Shown piece after piece: positions 46,361-55,813 of a stretch of 55,813 bases of DNA; positions within the stretch are counted from its first letter, which is position 1; each line of letters begins with the position of its first letter. Source of the DNA: Desulfobacteraceae bacterium (GTDB taxonomy: Bacteria > Desulfobacterota > Desulfobacteria > Desulfobacterales > Desulfolunaceae); assembly GCA_013619155.1 (NCBI GenBank), contig JABXKT010000010.1, forward strand, positions 1-55,813. Reading direction: 5' to 3'. The translations under genes and the position numbers were made by a program. Below the pieces are notes generated by a model. That model was not told the origin of the DNA. It worked only from the letters and a program-made list of their open reading frames with translations, and did not search any database.

Positions 46361-47430
46361 ATGAAAGCACTGATTGCCCTGGAAGACGGACGAATTTTTT
46401 CGTGCCGCAGTTTTACCGGTCCCGGAGAGGTGGGTGGAGAGGTTGTCTTCAACACCAGCATGACGGGGTATCAGGAAATTCTCACCGACATGATGTGGAG
46501 TCGTCACGCATTCAGGCCTCGGCTCTGATCGTCCGAGAGTATCAGGATGACTACAGCAATTGGAATGCCGATATGAGCCTTGCCGATTACCTGAAGGCGT
46601 CCAATGTGATGGGTATCGATGAATTGGATACCCGGGCCCTGACACTTCACCTAAGGAACAGGGGTGCCATGCGGGGTATCATCTCCACCGATATCACCAA
46701 CCCCGATGCTCTGGTTGCCAAGGCGAAGAACCTTCCCTCCATGGAGGGGTGTGATCTGGCCAGTGCCGTGACCACAGAGAAGGCCTATCGCCTGGTCAAA
46801 GATATCCCCATTTTTATTCAAGAGCCCCTCTCTAATGATCTTTTCACCGCACGTGGTGAGAAAAAATCGGTAGTTGCCTTCGATTTTGGTATAAAGTTCA
46901 ATATTATTCGTCTCCTGGAAGCCTCGGGCTGTGAGGTGATCGTGGTTCCGGCCACCACCCCCGCCGATGTGGTGAAGGCGATGAACCCCGATGGTATCTT
47001 TCTCTCCAACGGACCCGGTGATCCAGAGCCTGTGATCTATGCGGTGGAGACGGTGAAGGCCCTTATCGGTTTTCGGCCTATTTTTGGCATCTGTCTCGGC
47101 CATCAGATCATGAGCATCGCCCTGGGCGGTCAGACCTACAAGCTCAAATTTGGCCATCGTGGGGGCAACCAGCCCGTACAGAATAAGGTGACCAATAAGG
47201 TGGAGATTACCAGTCAGAACCACGGTTTCGCCGCCGATATGGAGAGTCTTTCCGACTCCGATGTGGAGATTTCCCATATCAACTTAAACGATGGGACCGT
47301 CGAAGGTCTTCGGCACCGCGTGCATCCTGTATTGAGTGTTCAGTACCACCCAGAAGCCTCTCCGGGGCCCAATGATGCACAATATCTTTTTGATGAATTC
47401 GTATCCATGATGGAGCATTTTACGGGGTAG
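46361..47430 (+). pseudogene. carA: Carbamoyl-phosphate synthase small subunit, frameshifted by an internal deletion
   Basis: CarA is the glutamine amidotransferase subunit feeding ammonia to CarB. The reading frame starts at ATG 46361 (ATAAGGA upstream) with [18 protein letters not shown] and the motif [13 protein letters not shown] (to 46489), then breaks. The protein resumes at 46492 in another frame as [18 protein letters not shown] and continues normally to the stop, including GICLGHQ with the catalytic Cys and QYHPEASPGP. Compared with E. coli CarA about 23 residues (the PSY...IVTLTYPHIGN...GTN block) are missing and replaced by two bases, a net loss near 67 bases. Either a real disruption or an assembly error; the rest of the gene is pristine. 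Confidence 0.85.
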
Positions 47431-47432
47431 AA

Positions 47433-47460
47433 AACAGGGCCAGTTGCCCTGTTTTTTTTT
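47433..47460 (+). terminator. Terminator after carA
   Basis: AACAGGGC/GCCCTGTT (47433-47440, 47446-47453, loop of 5) runs into nine T. So carB must have its own promoter in 47461-47592 or depend on read-through. Confidence 0.93.
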
Positions 47461-47592
47461 GCCCGGAATTCGTTTTATAAGAGGTCAAAGGCGCCCATGG
47501 AGCCTTTGACCCCATGGACTTTGAGAATGAAATAGCTGTTTTTCGCATGGTGTCGAAGGACGCAACATTAAAGAAAGAAGAGGCGAGGGATT

Positions 47593-50500
47593 ATGCCAAA
47601 ACGCACCGATATAAAGAAAATACTGATCATCGGCGCCGGCCCCATCATCATCAGCCAGGCGTGCGAATTTGACTACTCCGGAACCCAGGCATGCAAAGCG
47701 CTGCGGGAAGAAGGGTACGAGGTGGTGCTGGTGAACTCCAACCCCGCCACCATCATGACGGATCCAGAGACGGCCGACCGGACCTATATCGAGCCGGTGA
47801 CCCCGGAAGCGGTAGCCAAGATCATCGAAAAAGAGCGACCCTGTGCCATTTTGCCCACCTTAGGCGGGCAGACCGGCCTTAACACGGCCATTGCCGTGGC
47901 CGAGATGGGGATTCTTGAAAAATATGGCGTGGAGATGATTGGCGCCGATGTGGCCACGATTAAGAAGGCGGAAGACCGTGAATTGTTCCGGGACGCCATG
48001 AACAAGATTGGCCTCAATATTCCCCGGAGTGGGTTTGCCACCAACTTAGATGAGGTGAAACAGGTCTCTGACGAGATTGGGTTTCCCATCATCGTTCGCC
48101 CCAGTTTTACCTTAGGGGGAACCGGCGGCGGCGTGGCGTACAACCCCGAAGAGCTGGAGAGCTTCTGCAAGGCAGGCCTCGAGGCGAGCCTCAATACCCA
48201 GGTGATGCTGGAGCAGTCGGTGCTCGGTTGGAAAGAGTATGAGCTGGAGGTGGTACGTGACAAGGCGGATAACGTCGTCATTATCTGCTCCATCGAGAAC
48301 TTGGATGCCATGGGCGTTCATACCGGAGACTCCATCACCGTGGCCCCGGCCCAAACTCTCTCGGATAAGGAGTATCAACAGCTGCGCAACGCATCCATCG
48401 CCATTTTGCGTGAGATCGGAGTGGAGACCGGCGGATCCAACGTTCAATTTGCCATCAACCCCGCCGATGGTGAGATGATCGTGGTGGAGATGAACCCCAG
48501 GGTCTCCCGAAGTTCGGCCTTGGCCTCCAAGGCCACGGGATATCCCATCGCTAAAATTGCGGCCAAACTGGCCGTGGGGTATACCCTGGATGAATTGAAA
48601 AACGATATCACCGGCGAAACTCTGGCCGCCTTCGAGCCGACCTTGGACTACTGCGTCGTCAAGATTCCCCGCTGGACCTTCGAGAAATTTCCCGAGACCG
48701 AAGATTATCTCACCACCGCCATGAAGTCGGTGGGGGAGACCATGAGTATCGGGCGTACCTTTACCGAGGCCCTACAGAAGGCAGTTCGTTCCCTGGAGAT
48801 CGGGCGGTTCGGTCTGGGCAGCGATGGACGGGAGGTGGATAACCTCTCCAAGACCGATATCGAGCACCATCTCGTGACCCCCAACTCCCACCGACTCTTC
48901 TACCTGCGCCAGGCCATGAAGGCTGGAATCTCTTTGGAGGCGATCCATGAGATGACCAAGGTAGACCCCTGGTTTCTCCACCAGATCAAACGAATCTGCG
49001 ATATGGAAGAGCGGGTACGGGTTGCCGGAAAGGGGATCGATGCGGATCTTCTTAAGCGGGCTAAGGCCAATGGCTTCTCTGACGTTCAGATTGGCGTCCT
49101 CACCGGCACCGATGAAGAGTGGGCCCGGAAGCGACGCTATGAGCTGGGCATCAAGCCCGTCTACAAATTGGTGGACACCTGCGCGGCTGAATTTGAAGCG
49201 GCCACACCATACTACTACTCCACCTATGAGGAGGAGTGTGAGGCCCGAGTATCCGATAATAAGAAGGTGATCATTTTAGGGGGCGGCCCCAACCGTATCG
49301 GCCAGGGTATCGAGTTTGACTACTGCTGCGTTCACGCCTCCTTTGCCCTGCGCGAAGAGGGAGTGGAGTCTATTATGGTCAACTCCAACCCCGAGACGGT
49401 GAGTACCGACTACGACACCTCGGATAAGCTCTACTTTGAGCCCCTCACCAAGGAGGATGTTCTCCATATCGTCGAGAAGGAGAAGCCCTTTGGGGTCATC
49501 GTTCAGTTTGGGGGGCAGACACCCTTGAACCTGGCTCGGGAGCTGAAGGCGGCTGGAGTGCCCATTATCGGGACTCAGCCCGAGAGTATTCATCGTGCCG
49601 AAGACCGGGACGAGTTCCAGGGGATGCTCAAGAAGCTGGGACTGACCCAGCCGGAGAGTGGTATCGCCATGAACTACGATGAGGCCCTTATCGAGGCCCG
49701 TCGTATCGGCTATCCGGTGATGGTACGTCCCTCCTATGTTCTGGGCGGACGAGCCATGCGTGTGGTTTACTCTGAAGGGGACTTGGAAGGCTTTATCTAT
49801 GAGGCCATGGAGGCCTCACCGGGTCATCCTGTGCTCATCGATAAATTTCTCGAAGATGCCGTAGAACTCGATGTGGATGCCATCTCCGACGGAAAGAAGA
49901 CGATCATTGCCGGCGTGATGCAGCATATTGAGGAGGCGGGAATTCACTCCGGGGACTCTGCCTGCGTATTGCCCCCCATGAGTATTGCCAACCGTCTCAT
50001 GGACGAGATCCACGATGCCACCCGTGCCATGGCAAAAGAGCTGGGTGTGGTGGGTCTCATGAACGTTCAGTACGCCATCAAGGACAACCGTCTCTATATC
50101 ATTGAGGTGAACCCGCGTGCATCCCGTACCGTTCCCTTCGTGAGTAAGGCCACGGGCATCCAGTTTGCCAAGCTGGCCACCAAGGTGATGCTGGGTAAAA
50201 CCCTCTCTGAAGTGGGTCTCGAGACAGAGTTTGTTCCCACGCACATCTCCGTGAAGGAAGCGGTGATGCCCTTTGACCGCTTCCCCCATGTGGATACCCT
50301 TTTGGGTCCCGAGATGAAGTCCACGGGTGAGGTAATGGGGATCAGCGATGATTTTGGCATGGCCTACGCCAAGGCGCAGATCGGCTCCGGTGATGATCTG
50401 CCCACGGAAGGGACGGTCTTTATCAGCGTCAAAGAGGGAGATAAGGGGCAGATGTTGCCCACGGCATCTCTCTTCAAGGCCTTGGGTTTCACCATCATGG

Positions 50501-50805
50501 CCACCAGCGGCACCTCCGATTTTCTCAAGAAGAACGGGGTTGCCAATGTCCTCGTGAATAAGGTCTCTGTGGGACGTCCCCATGTGGTGGATGCCATTAA
50601 AAACAATGAGATTCAGCTGGTGATCAATACCCCATCCGGTACCAGTGAGACCACCCACGATGGGTATAAGATCCGTAGGGCTGCCTTGAAGTACAAGGTT
50701 CCCTTTGCCACGACCCTCACTGGGGCCATGGCGGTGGCTCGTGCCATTGCCCGCCTCAAAGAGGAGAGCTTTGATGTCAAGGCACTGCAAGACTACTTTG
50801 TCTAA
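47593..50805 (+). CDS. carB: Carbamoyl-phosphate synthase large subunit
   Basis: 1070 residues (E. coli 1073), intact. Two ATP-grasp halves: the first from [20 protein letters not shown] with [20 protein letters not shown], the second from [19 protein letters not shown] with [19 protein letters not shown]. The C-terminal allosteric MGS-like domain (from about 935; [17 protein letters not shown]) contains [21 protein letters not shown]. It makes carbamoyl phosphate for arginine and pyrimidines and can use free ammonia in place of CarA-derived ammonia, which matters if carA is really broken. The ATG has GCGAGGG upstream. Confidence 0.98.
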   Translation: MPKRTDIKKILIIGAGPIIISQACEFDYSGTQACKALREEGYEVVLVNSNPATIMTDPETADRTYIEPVTPEAVAKIIEKERPCAILPTLGGQTGLNTAIAVAEMGILEKYGVEMIGADVATIKKAEDRELFRDAMNKIGLNIPRSGFATNLDEVKQVSDEIGFPIIVRPSFTLGGTGGGVAYNPEELESFCKAGLEASLNTQVMLEQSVLGWKEYELEVVRDKADNVVIICSIENLDAMGVHTGDSITVAPAQTLSDKEYQQLRNASIAILREIGVETGGSNVQFAINPADGEMIVVEMNPRVSRSSALASKATGYPIAKIAAKLAVGYTLDELKNDITGETLAAFEPTLDYCVVKIPRWTFEKFPETEDYLTTAMKSVGETMSIGRTFTEALQKAVRSLEIGRFGLGSDGREVDNLSKTDIEHHLVTPNSHRLFYLRQAMKAGISLEAIHEMTKVDPWFLHQIKRICDMEERVRVAGKGIDADLLKRAKANGFSDVQIGVLTGTDEEWARKRRYELGIKPVYKLVDTCAAEFEAATPYYYSTYEEECEARVSDNKKVIILGGGPNRIGQGIEFDYCCVHASFALREEGVESIMVNSNPETVSTDYDTSDKLYFEPLTKEDVLHIVEKEKPFGVIVQFGGQTPLNLARELKAAGVPIIGTQPESIHRAEDRDEFQGMLKKLGLTQPESGIAMNYDEALIEARRIGYPVMVRPSYVLGGRAMRVVYSEGDLEGFIYEAMEASPGHPVLIDKFLEDAVELDVDAISDGKKTIIAGVMQHIEEAGIHSGDSACVLPPMSIANRLMDEIHDATRAMAKELGVVGLMNVQYAIKDNRLYIIEVNPRASRTVPFVSKATGIQFAKLATKVMLGKTLSEVGLETEFVPTHISVKEAVMPFDRFPHVDTLLGPEMKSTGEVMGISDDFGMAYAKAQIGSGDDLPTEGTVFISVKEGDKGQMLPTASLFKALGFTIMATSGTSDFLKKNGVANVLVNKVSVGRPHVVDAIKNNEIQLVINTPSGTSETTHDGYKIRRAALKYKVPFATTLTGAMAVARAIARLKEESFDVKALQDYFV

Positions 50806-50815
50806 GATCTAAAAT

Positions 50816-50845
50816 AAGGGCACTGTCTTTTGCAGTGCCCTTATT
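50816..50845 (+). terminator. Terminator after carB
   Basis: AAGGGCACTG (50816-50825) pairs perfectly with CAGTGCCCTT (50833-50842), loop TCTTTTG; the tail is a short ATTC rather than a long T-run. Confidence 0.75.
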
Positions 50846-50860
50846 CAAGGTGCCATGACG

Positions 50861-50888
50861 GCCTGGAGTCAGAACCCTGACTCCAGGC
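50861..50888. other. Second, perfect 12-bp hairpin downstream of carB
   Basis: GCCTGGAGTCAG-AACC-CTGACTCCAGGC, with no T-tail, 19 nt after the first hairpin. Possibly an RNA-stability element or a protein-binding palindrome. Confidence 0.7.
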
Positions 50889-51040
50889 TCTGAAGGGGAA
50901 GAGGTATAATAATTTGTGCAAAACATTCCTTTTTTACAATTTTCATTGAATAATACGGAAGCAGCGATTAATTTGCAAAATGGATGGAGACTGTCCGTGG
51001 GGTACAGTGGCTCTATGGGTATGGGAGGGCAGAGAGTTTC

Positions 51041-51607
51041 ATGATCGAGACGCGATATCTCAAGGATAATATTCAAAATATCCAGAAACTCATGACGATT
51101 CCCTCCCTGAAGAATTTTGAGACCCGTTATCTCGGAAGACTTCTGAAGTTGAGCAAAATCCGTGAGTATGAAGACGGTGAGAGGATCATTATCGAGGGGG
51201 ACCGTGACCCCTGGCTCTACTTTCTCTTGGTCGGCTCTGTGAAGGTGTCCAAAGGGGGGGTGGAGATTACCCGGTTGAACCAGGTCGGGGAGCTCTTTGG
51301 TGAGATGCGTATCATCGACTCCCTGGAGCGTTCCGCCACGGTGACGGCCATGGGTCGGACAACCTGTATTGCCGTCAACACCACAGCCCACGGGCCGTGG
51401 GAGGGTGATGGGGTGGACCCCGATGCACGCCTCGATTTTATCCTGATTCTTCACCGAATTTTTGCCGAGTATATGTCCGTTCGTCTTCGGGCCACTACCG
51501 AAGAGTTAATTAAGACCAAACAGGATCTTCAGCGTATCCGAGAAGAGAAGATGAATGTCATCATTAGGCGCCATAGTGATGGTTCTTCGTCGAAATTTAG
51601 CCTTTAG
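51041..51607 (+). CDS. Cyclic-nucleotide-binding-domain protein without a DNA-binding domain
   Basis: About 188 residues. The CNB fold (about 25-125) shows YEDGERIIIEGDRDPWLYFLLVGSVKV and a phosphate-binding cassette GELFGEMRIIDSLERSATV, with the Glu and Arg that contact cyclic nucleotides in true binders. The C-terminus is a helical coiled coil (ATTEELIKTKQDLQRIREEK) instead of the Crp/Fnr helix-turn-helix, so this is probably a signal-sensing adaptor and not a transcription factor. I prefer the ATG at 51041 (GGGAGGGCAGAGAG upstream) over 50984. Confidence 0.82.
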   Translation: MIETRYLKDNIQNIQKLMTIPSLKNFETRYLGRLLKLSKIREYEDGERIIIEGDRDPWLYFLLVGSVKVSKGGVEITRLNQVGELFGEMRIIDSLERSATVTAMGRTTCIAVNTTAHGPWEGDGVDPDARLDFILILHRIFAEYMSVRLRATTEELIKTKQDLQRIREEKMNVIIRRHSDGSSSKFSL

Positions 51608-51623
51608 ATCAAGGCGAGTGGCG

Positions 51624-51664
51624 CATCTTAAAAATATATGACGCGACGCTTAAATTTTAAGATG
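51624..51664 (+). terminator. Inverted repeat after the CNB-domain gene, possible terminator
   Basis: CATCTTAAAA (51624-51633) pairs with TTTTAAGATG (51655-51664) over a 21-nt loop, 17 nt after the stop. No T-run follows, so termination is uncertain. Confidence 0.4.
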
Positions 51665-51784
51665 TTGATTAAGGACCACCGGCCATCCCACCTGATGCCG
51701 CACTCATTTGTCCGTGTTCGGATCGGCAGATTGCCTTAAGGGATCCTCTCCCTGGCTGAAGATTCGACCATGTAAGGACAAGCC

Positions 51785-52789
51785 ATGAGAAAGACCGTTT
51801 CCTTTACCAAGGATGCCACCAACCTGTTTTTTCATATCCTGACGGCATGCAACCTTTCGTGCCGCCACTGCTATATCAATCCCGACCAGCATGGACACAC
51901 CACTCTGCCCATAGAGACTATCGAAGAGTGGCTCGCCCTCTTCGCCTCGCGTTCCGAAAAGGCCAATATCATTTTTCTCGGTGGAGAGCCCACCTTGCAT
52001 CCCGATCTTGCCCGTGCCATTAAAAAGGCCCGAGCCTTGGGGTACGCCTCCATTACCATCGATACCAATGGCTATCTCTTCCATGACATCTTGGATCGTG
52101 TGACGCCCCAGGATGTGGATGCCCTCTCCTTTAGCCTCGATGGGGCCACGGCAGAGACCAACGATGCCCTTCGGGGTGAAGGCTCCTGGGAGACCTGCAT
52201 TGCCGGTATCCAAAAAGGGGTGGCCAAGGGGTTTTCCACAAGCCTCATCTATACGGTGAGCGGTGCCAACCTCCATGAGCTGGATCAGATGCCGGCACTC
52301 CTTGAGCGCCTTGGGGTTCAGCACTTTTTTATTCAGGTCCTGGGTATCCGGGGGAATTCAGCCAAAGAGGAGGCGGCGGCCGACGGGTTGATGCGTGTCA
52401 CTCGAGATCACTGGGTGGAGGTGGTGCCAAGGGTGGCCGAGGATGTGGCGAAACGTGGGATTAAGGTGACATGGCCCAAGGTCTTTTTAGATGAGGGGGA
52501 GCCCTTCGAGTGTGCCGGTCATGTGGCCGACAACCTCTTCCTATTTCCCAATGGCCGTGTCTATCGGTGTCCCTTATGTGAAGATTTTCCCGTGCATGCC
52601 ATGACTATTCGTGATGGGGCCTTAGTGGCCGCCCCCCGTATCAATGAGACCGATCTCTTCGAACTCTCCATTGCCGAGGGGTGCGTGATGAACCGCATCA
52701 TTCAGCCTGGAAATATCACCTACAAAGAGGATGGTACCCCCACCTGGCGTGTCGCCTGTTGCCTGCTCAAGGAGGAGATAACCCCTTAA
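51785..52789 (+). CDS. Radical SAM protein with C-terminal auxiliary cysteines
   Basis: 334 residues. Radical SAM motif CNLSCRHC at about 21-28 with CxxxCxxC spacing, then FLGGEPTLHPDL (SAM-contacting GGEP), TIDTNGYLF and SFSLDGATAETNDALRG, all as in AdoMet-dependent peptide- or cofactor-modifying enzymes. The end carries several further cysteines (CAGHV, YRCPLCEDFP, GCVMN, VACCLL) that could bind an auxiliary cluster, but not in a standard SPASM spacing. The substrate is unknown; no small precursor peptide is visible next to it. ATG at 51785 with AAGGACA upstream. Confidence 0.85.
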   Translation: MRKTVSFTKDATNLFFHILTACNLSCRHCYINPDQHGHTTLPIETIEEWLALFASRSEKANIIFLGGEPTLHPDLARAIKKARALGYASITIDTNGYLFHDILDRVTPQDVDALSFSLDGATAETNDALRGEGSWETCIAGIQKGVAKGFSTSLIYTVSGANLHELDQMPALLERLGVQHFFIQVLGIRGNSAKEEAAADGLMRVTRDHWVEVVPRVAEDVAKRGIKVTWPKVFLDEGEPFECAGHVADNLFLFPNGRVYRCPLCEDFPVHAMTIRDGALVAAPRINETDLFELSIAEGCVMNRIIQPGNITYKEDGTPTWRVACCLLKEEITP

Positions 52790-52922
52790 GTAATGCGCCA
52801 GACGACCTTATGTGGGGGCAGGCGTTGGATCTCCTCGCCGCCTCCACGAGGGCCTTTAAGGTGCCAGTTAAGCGATACTCTTTTTATCGGATTATATCTC
52901 AGGATCAAGGAGAAAATAAGCG

Positions 52923-54734
52923 ATGTCTCAACAAATTGCAGATCGTAGAGATCAGGATTTTGTTCTGCACGAAGTGCTGAATGTGGCGCAGTTCTCAGGC
53001 AGTGAGATGTATCGTGATTTTACCAAGAGAACCATCGATATGGTCTTATCCGAGGCCCGAAAATTTGCGGTGAATGAAATTCTTCCCACCCAGAAACGGG
53101 GAGACGAAGAGGGGGTCCACTTAGACAATGGTCAGGTAAAGGTTCCCCCCTCCTTTCATACACCCTATCGACGCTTTTGCGAGGGGGGCTGGGTGGCCAT
53201 GGCCGAGGCCCCGGAGCTGGGCGGCCAGGGACTCCCCCAAACCGTCACCCTGGCGTGTGGGGAGCTCTTTACCGGTGCCAACTGTGCCTTTCTTATGTAT
53301 CCGGGCCTTACCCGAGCGTGCGGTAATATCATCGCCAGTCTGGGTTCGGATATCCAGAAGGCCCTCTTTCTCAAGAAACTCTACAGTGGTGAGTGGGGGG
53401 GGACCATGTGCCTCACCGAGGCCAATGCCGGTACCGATGTGGGGGCTCTGGAGTCTGTGGCCATCCCGAAGGATGAGGGCACCTATGGGATTTCTGGCAC
53501 TAAAATTTTTATCTCCGGGGGCGATTCCGATCTCGTGCCCAATGTGATTCACCCCGTTTTGGCGCGTATCGTGGGGGCCCCTGCCGGCACCCGGGGGATC
53601 TCACTGTTTCTGGTACCCAAGTTATGGGTGGAAGAGGACGGCAGCATCTCCACAGACAACGATGTGGTGGTGACCGGTGTGGAGCACAAGATGGGTATCC
53701 ACGGCAATGCCACCTGCTCCATCGTCTTTGGGGGGCAGGGTCGGTGTCGGGGGAGTCTCATCGGCGAGAAGAACAAGGGTATGAGGGCCATGTTTCTCAT
53801 GATGAATGAGGCCCGGCAGGGGGTGGCCCTCCAGGGCCAGGGTTTTGCCTCCACCTCTTATATTAACGCCGTCAACTATGCCCGAGAGCGTATCCAGAGT
53901 CCCCACCTTCTCTCCATGCTGGAGGAGGCGCCCACATCGGTGGCGATTATTGAGCACCCGGACGTACGTCGCAATCTCCTCATCATGAAATCCTATGTGA
54001 GTGGGATGCGTTCCCTGATCTATTATATGGGGTTTTGTTTCGACCGGATACACACCACAGACGATGAGGCCCTGGCGGAGATGTACCGGGGGCTCATTGA
54101 GATTATCACCCCCGTGGCCAAGGGCTACTGCACGGATAAAAGTTTTGAGGTGTGTGCCATCGGTATTCAAATTTTCGGGGGCTATGGTTTCATCGAAGAG
54201 TATCCCCAGGCGCAGCTCCTTAGGGATTGCAAGATTACCTCCATCTATGAAGGCACCAATGGTATTCAGGCCATGGACCTTCTCGGCCGCAAGCTTGGCA
54301 TGAAACGGGGTAAACCCATGATCGATCTGATGGGTGAGATTCAGGCCACCATCGCCCTGGCCAAGGAGGTTGGTTTGGAGGCGATGGCCACGGCCGTGGA
54401 GGCGGCCCTGAACAAGGCCGGGGAGTGCGCCATGGTCATCGGTGGCGCCGCCATGGGTGAGAGGGTTCTCGATGCCTTTGGTTCTGCCACTCTATTTCAG
54501 GAGTGTTGCGGCGATTTGATGATGGCCTGGATGCATCTCTGGCGAGCGGCCGTGGCGCACCCAAAGATAGCGTCCACCAAGAATAAGAAGGATAAGGTCT
54601 TTTACCAGGGACAGGTGACCACGGCTGAGTTTTTTATAGAGCACATGCTTCCTGTGGGGCTCGGGAAGATGGATTCTGTGAAGGCGCTGACCCGTACGAT
54701 CACACAGATGCCTGAAGAGGCCTTTGTGTGGTAG
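52923..54734 (+). CDS. Acyl-CoA dehydrogenase (long form with C-terminal extension)
   Basis: 603 residues, larger than classic acyl-CoA dehydrogenases (about 380), as in the group that includes DmdC-like 3-methylmercaptopropionyl-CoA dehydrogenases. Core features: WVAMAEAPELGGQGLPQ, MCLTEANAGTDVGAL, the FAD-binding FGGYGFIEEYPQAQLLRDCKI, and the catalytic glutamate in SIYEGTNGIQAMDLLGRKL. The last 120 or so residues form the extra helical domain. It oxidises an acyl-CoA with FAD, passing electrons probably to ETF; the chain specificity cannot be read. AGGAGA lies about 12 bases before the ATG. No ETF or thiolase genes are adjacent. Confidence 0.9.
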   Translation: MSQQIADRRDQDFVLHEVLNVAQFSGSEMYRDFTKRTIDMVLSEARKFAVNEILPTQKRGDEEGVHLDNGQVKVPPSFHTPYRRFCEGGWVAMAEAPELGGQGLPQTVTLACGELFTGANCAFLMYPGLTRACGNIIASLGSDIQKALFLKKLYSGEWGGTMCLTEANAGTDVGALESVAIPKDEGTYGISGTKIFISGGDSDLVPNVIHPVLARIVGAPAGTRGISLFLVPKLWVEEDGSISTDNDVVVTGVEHKMGIHGNATCSIVFGGQGRCRGSLIGEKNKGMRAMFLMMNEARQGVALQGQGFASTSYINAVNYARERIQSPHLLSMLEEAPTSVAIIEHPDVRRNLLIMKSYVSGMRSLIYYMGFCFDRIHTTDDEALAEMYRGLIEIITPVAKGYCTDKSFEVCAIGIQIFGGYGFIEEYPQAQLLRDCKITSIYEGTNGIQAMDLLGRKLGMKRGKPMIDLMGEIQATIALAKEVGLEAMATAVEAALNKAGECAMVIGGAAMGERVLDAFGSATLFQECCGDLMMAWMHLWRAAVAHPKIASTKNKKDKVFYQGQVTTAEFFIEHMLPVGLGKMDSVKALTRTITQMPEEAFVW

Positions 54735-54781
54735 CTCGTATCCTTTGATAATGAAGGGATGACCCGGGATTGATGGCGTGG

Positions 54782-54813
54782 GACGCATGGAAACATGGTG
54801 CGTCTTCTTATTT
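54782..54813 (+). terminator. Possible weak terminator after the acyl-CoA dehydrogenase gene
   Basis: GACGCATG (54782-54789) can pair with CATGGTGCGTC (ending 54804, two bulged bases), followed by TTCTTATTT. Confidence 0.4.
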
Positions 54814-54942
54814 CATGACCGGTGGGGAGACGGTGGTGGCCATAGCCATCCTCCTCCCCATTTTTTTGTTCTGGATGGCAAAAAAAAGCGGAATAGTCGA
54901 GGATTTTTATTTGATTTTATTAAATTTTCAAGGACGTGGATA

Positions 54943-55813
54943 ATGCATCAAAAGGCAGGCACCGGCATCGGTAAGGTGGATGAGATACTCGATGGACTTC
55001 GGATCGGCGATAACGTCATCTGGCATGATGACTCGGGAAGTTTGGCTTCTGATTACTGCCTGAAATTGATGGAGGCCTCGGCGCGGGAAGAGAAACCGGT
55101 GATCTATGTCAGTTTCGACCGATCTCCCAACAATTTATTGAAAAAATTGGGTGCTCTGGCCGAGGCGCCCGGACTCACCATCCTCGATTGCTTTACCCAT
55201 GGTAAGGGGGGGGGCAGTGATCTTTTTCTTAAATATTACACCTCCCATGAAAAACATACCAACGTGATTCTGGTGGAGAATCCATCGGAACCTGAGGCCC
55301 TGGCCCTGGCCCTTGAGACGGCTCTCTCGGACAAGGGTGTGGATACGCGCTTTATCTTCGAGTCTATCACCGGGATGCAGGATCTCTGGGGGGACGAGGA
55401 GCGTATTTTGAAGTTTTATACCCGCACCTGTCCCAAACTCTACGAACTCAGCACCATTGCCTATTGGCTCATCGAGCGTCGGGCCCACAGTGACCGTCTC
55501 AAGGCGGGTATTGCCCAGATTGCCCAGGTGGTCATCGAGCTCTCCGTGAAGCGAGGGAAATTTTTCTTCAACCTTCTCAAGGCCGAGGGGCGTGATCATG
55601 GTCCCTTGAATACCCCCCATGGATACTGGGTACGGAATGGGGAGGTGGTCTTTGAGTCTGGGGACCAGAAAGGGTGGGGACGCATCGATATCGGCAGTCG
55701 TCTCAAACATTTTCGGACATCGGCAGGGCTCTCCCAGACGGGTTTGGCCCGTCAGGTGGGGGTGACCCCCAGTACCATTAGTCAGATTGAAAATGGTCAG
55801 ATTTACCCATCCC
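54943..55813 (+). CDS. RecA/KaiC-like domain protein with a C-terminal XRE helix-turn-helix, truncated by the window edge
   Basis: The frame starts at ATG 54943 (AAGGACG upstream) and stays open for 290 codons to the end. About 10-210 look like a RecA/KaiC-type ATPase fold in the pattern of strands and in phrases such as GLRIGDNVIWHDDSGS, VIYVSFDRSPNNLL and VDTRFIFESITGMQDLW, but the Walker A lysine is missing (DDSGSLAS in its place), so it may not hydrolyse ATP. From about 254 a classic HTH of the XRE type begins (LKHFRTSAGLSQTGLARQ, TPSTISQIENG). A cupin or other domain may follow outside. Probably a transcription regulator that senses an unknown signal. Confidence 0.72.
   Translation, partial: MHQKAGTGIGKVDEILDGLRIGDNVIWHDDSGSLASDYCLKLMEASAREEKPVIYVSFDRSPNNLLKKLGALAEAPGLTILDCFTHGKGGGSDLFLKYYTSHEKHTNVILVENPSEPEALALALETALSDKGVDTRFIFESITGMQDLWGDEERILKFYTRTCPKLYELSTIAYWLIERRAHSDRLKAGIAQIAQVVIELSVKRGKFFFNLLKAEGRDHGPLNTPHGYWVRNGEVVFESGDQKGWGRIDIGSRLKHFRTSAGLSQTGLARQVGVTPSTISQIENGQIYPS

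Noticed and set aside
52790..52922. Possible small precursor peptide after the radical SAM gene at 51785
   Set aside because: The open frame here (from 52681) mostly overlaps the radical SAM gene in another frame, has no leader-core peptide character and no ribosome-binding site.

Overview
The window looks like a chromosomal segment of a sulfate-reducing member of Desulfobacterota (Desulfobacterales-like is my inference). The main reason is a complete dsrA-dsrB-dsrD cluster followed by the start of a cobyrinate a,c-diamide synthase gene (dsrN). All eight siroheme/[4Fe-4S] cysteines of DsrAB fall at the positions I recall for Desulfovibrio DsrAB. Other typical features are the ferredoxin-rich split glutamate synthase, an acyl-CoA dehydrogenase, and dense genes with long CTC/GCC-rich runs alternating with AT-rich intergenic DNA. 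I see no phage, insertion sequence, CRISPR array, rRNA or tRNA.

Layout. 1-3.1 kb: dsr operon on the minus strand, with a good sigma-70 promoter about 190 bp upstream of dsrA. 3.7-10.1 kb: mixed housekeeping and unknown genes (kinase-like unknown, TPR protein, dapA, a YkgJ-type cysteine-cluster protein, galU, a lytic transglycosylase). 10.5-11.6 kb: short rdgC and a partner gene, closed by a strong terminator. 11.65-12.27 kb: AT-rich DNA with at least five DnaA-box-like 9-mers, the probable replication origin, followed by dnaN and gyrB. Neither dnaA nor recF is here. 16-19 kb: an H-box/receiver protein, mgsA and asnS. 19.2-28.5 kb: radical SAM/DUF2344 protein, rng, rpmH, rnpA, yidD, yidC, jag and mnmE, i.e. 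the usual origin-proximal ribosome/membrane-insertion cluster. It is followed by a perfect parS palindrome and, 2.3 kb on, a near-match. parA, parB, mnmG and rsmG do not follow.

28.6-46 kb: a second YkgJ-type gene, a PrmA-like methyltransferase, DksA-like and HAD genes, a very long DEAD-box helicase with an expanded 35-residue tail repeat, a radical SAM gene coupled to true prmA, a secreted TPR protein, asd, and a three-gene split glutamate synthase whose last gene fuses the GXGXG, GltD-like and ferredoxin domains. 46.3-50.8 kb: carA, which carries a frameshifting internal deletion of about 67 bases, then intact carB. 51-55.8 kb: a cyclic-nucleotide-binding protein, a radical SAM protein, an acyl-CoA dehydrogenase and a truncated RecA/KaiC-like protein with a C-terminal XRE helix-turn-helix.

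The main points are these: dsrAB lies about 9 kb from the probable origin; parS sites are embedded in terminator-like hairpins; carA appears broken; the helicase tail is repeat-expanded; and several gene-free stretches hold strong unexplained inverted repeats.
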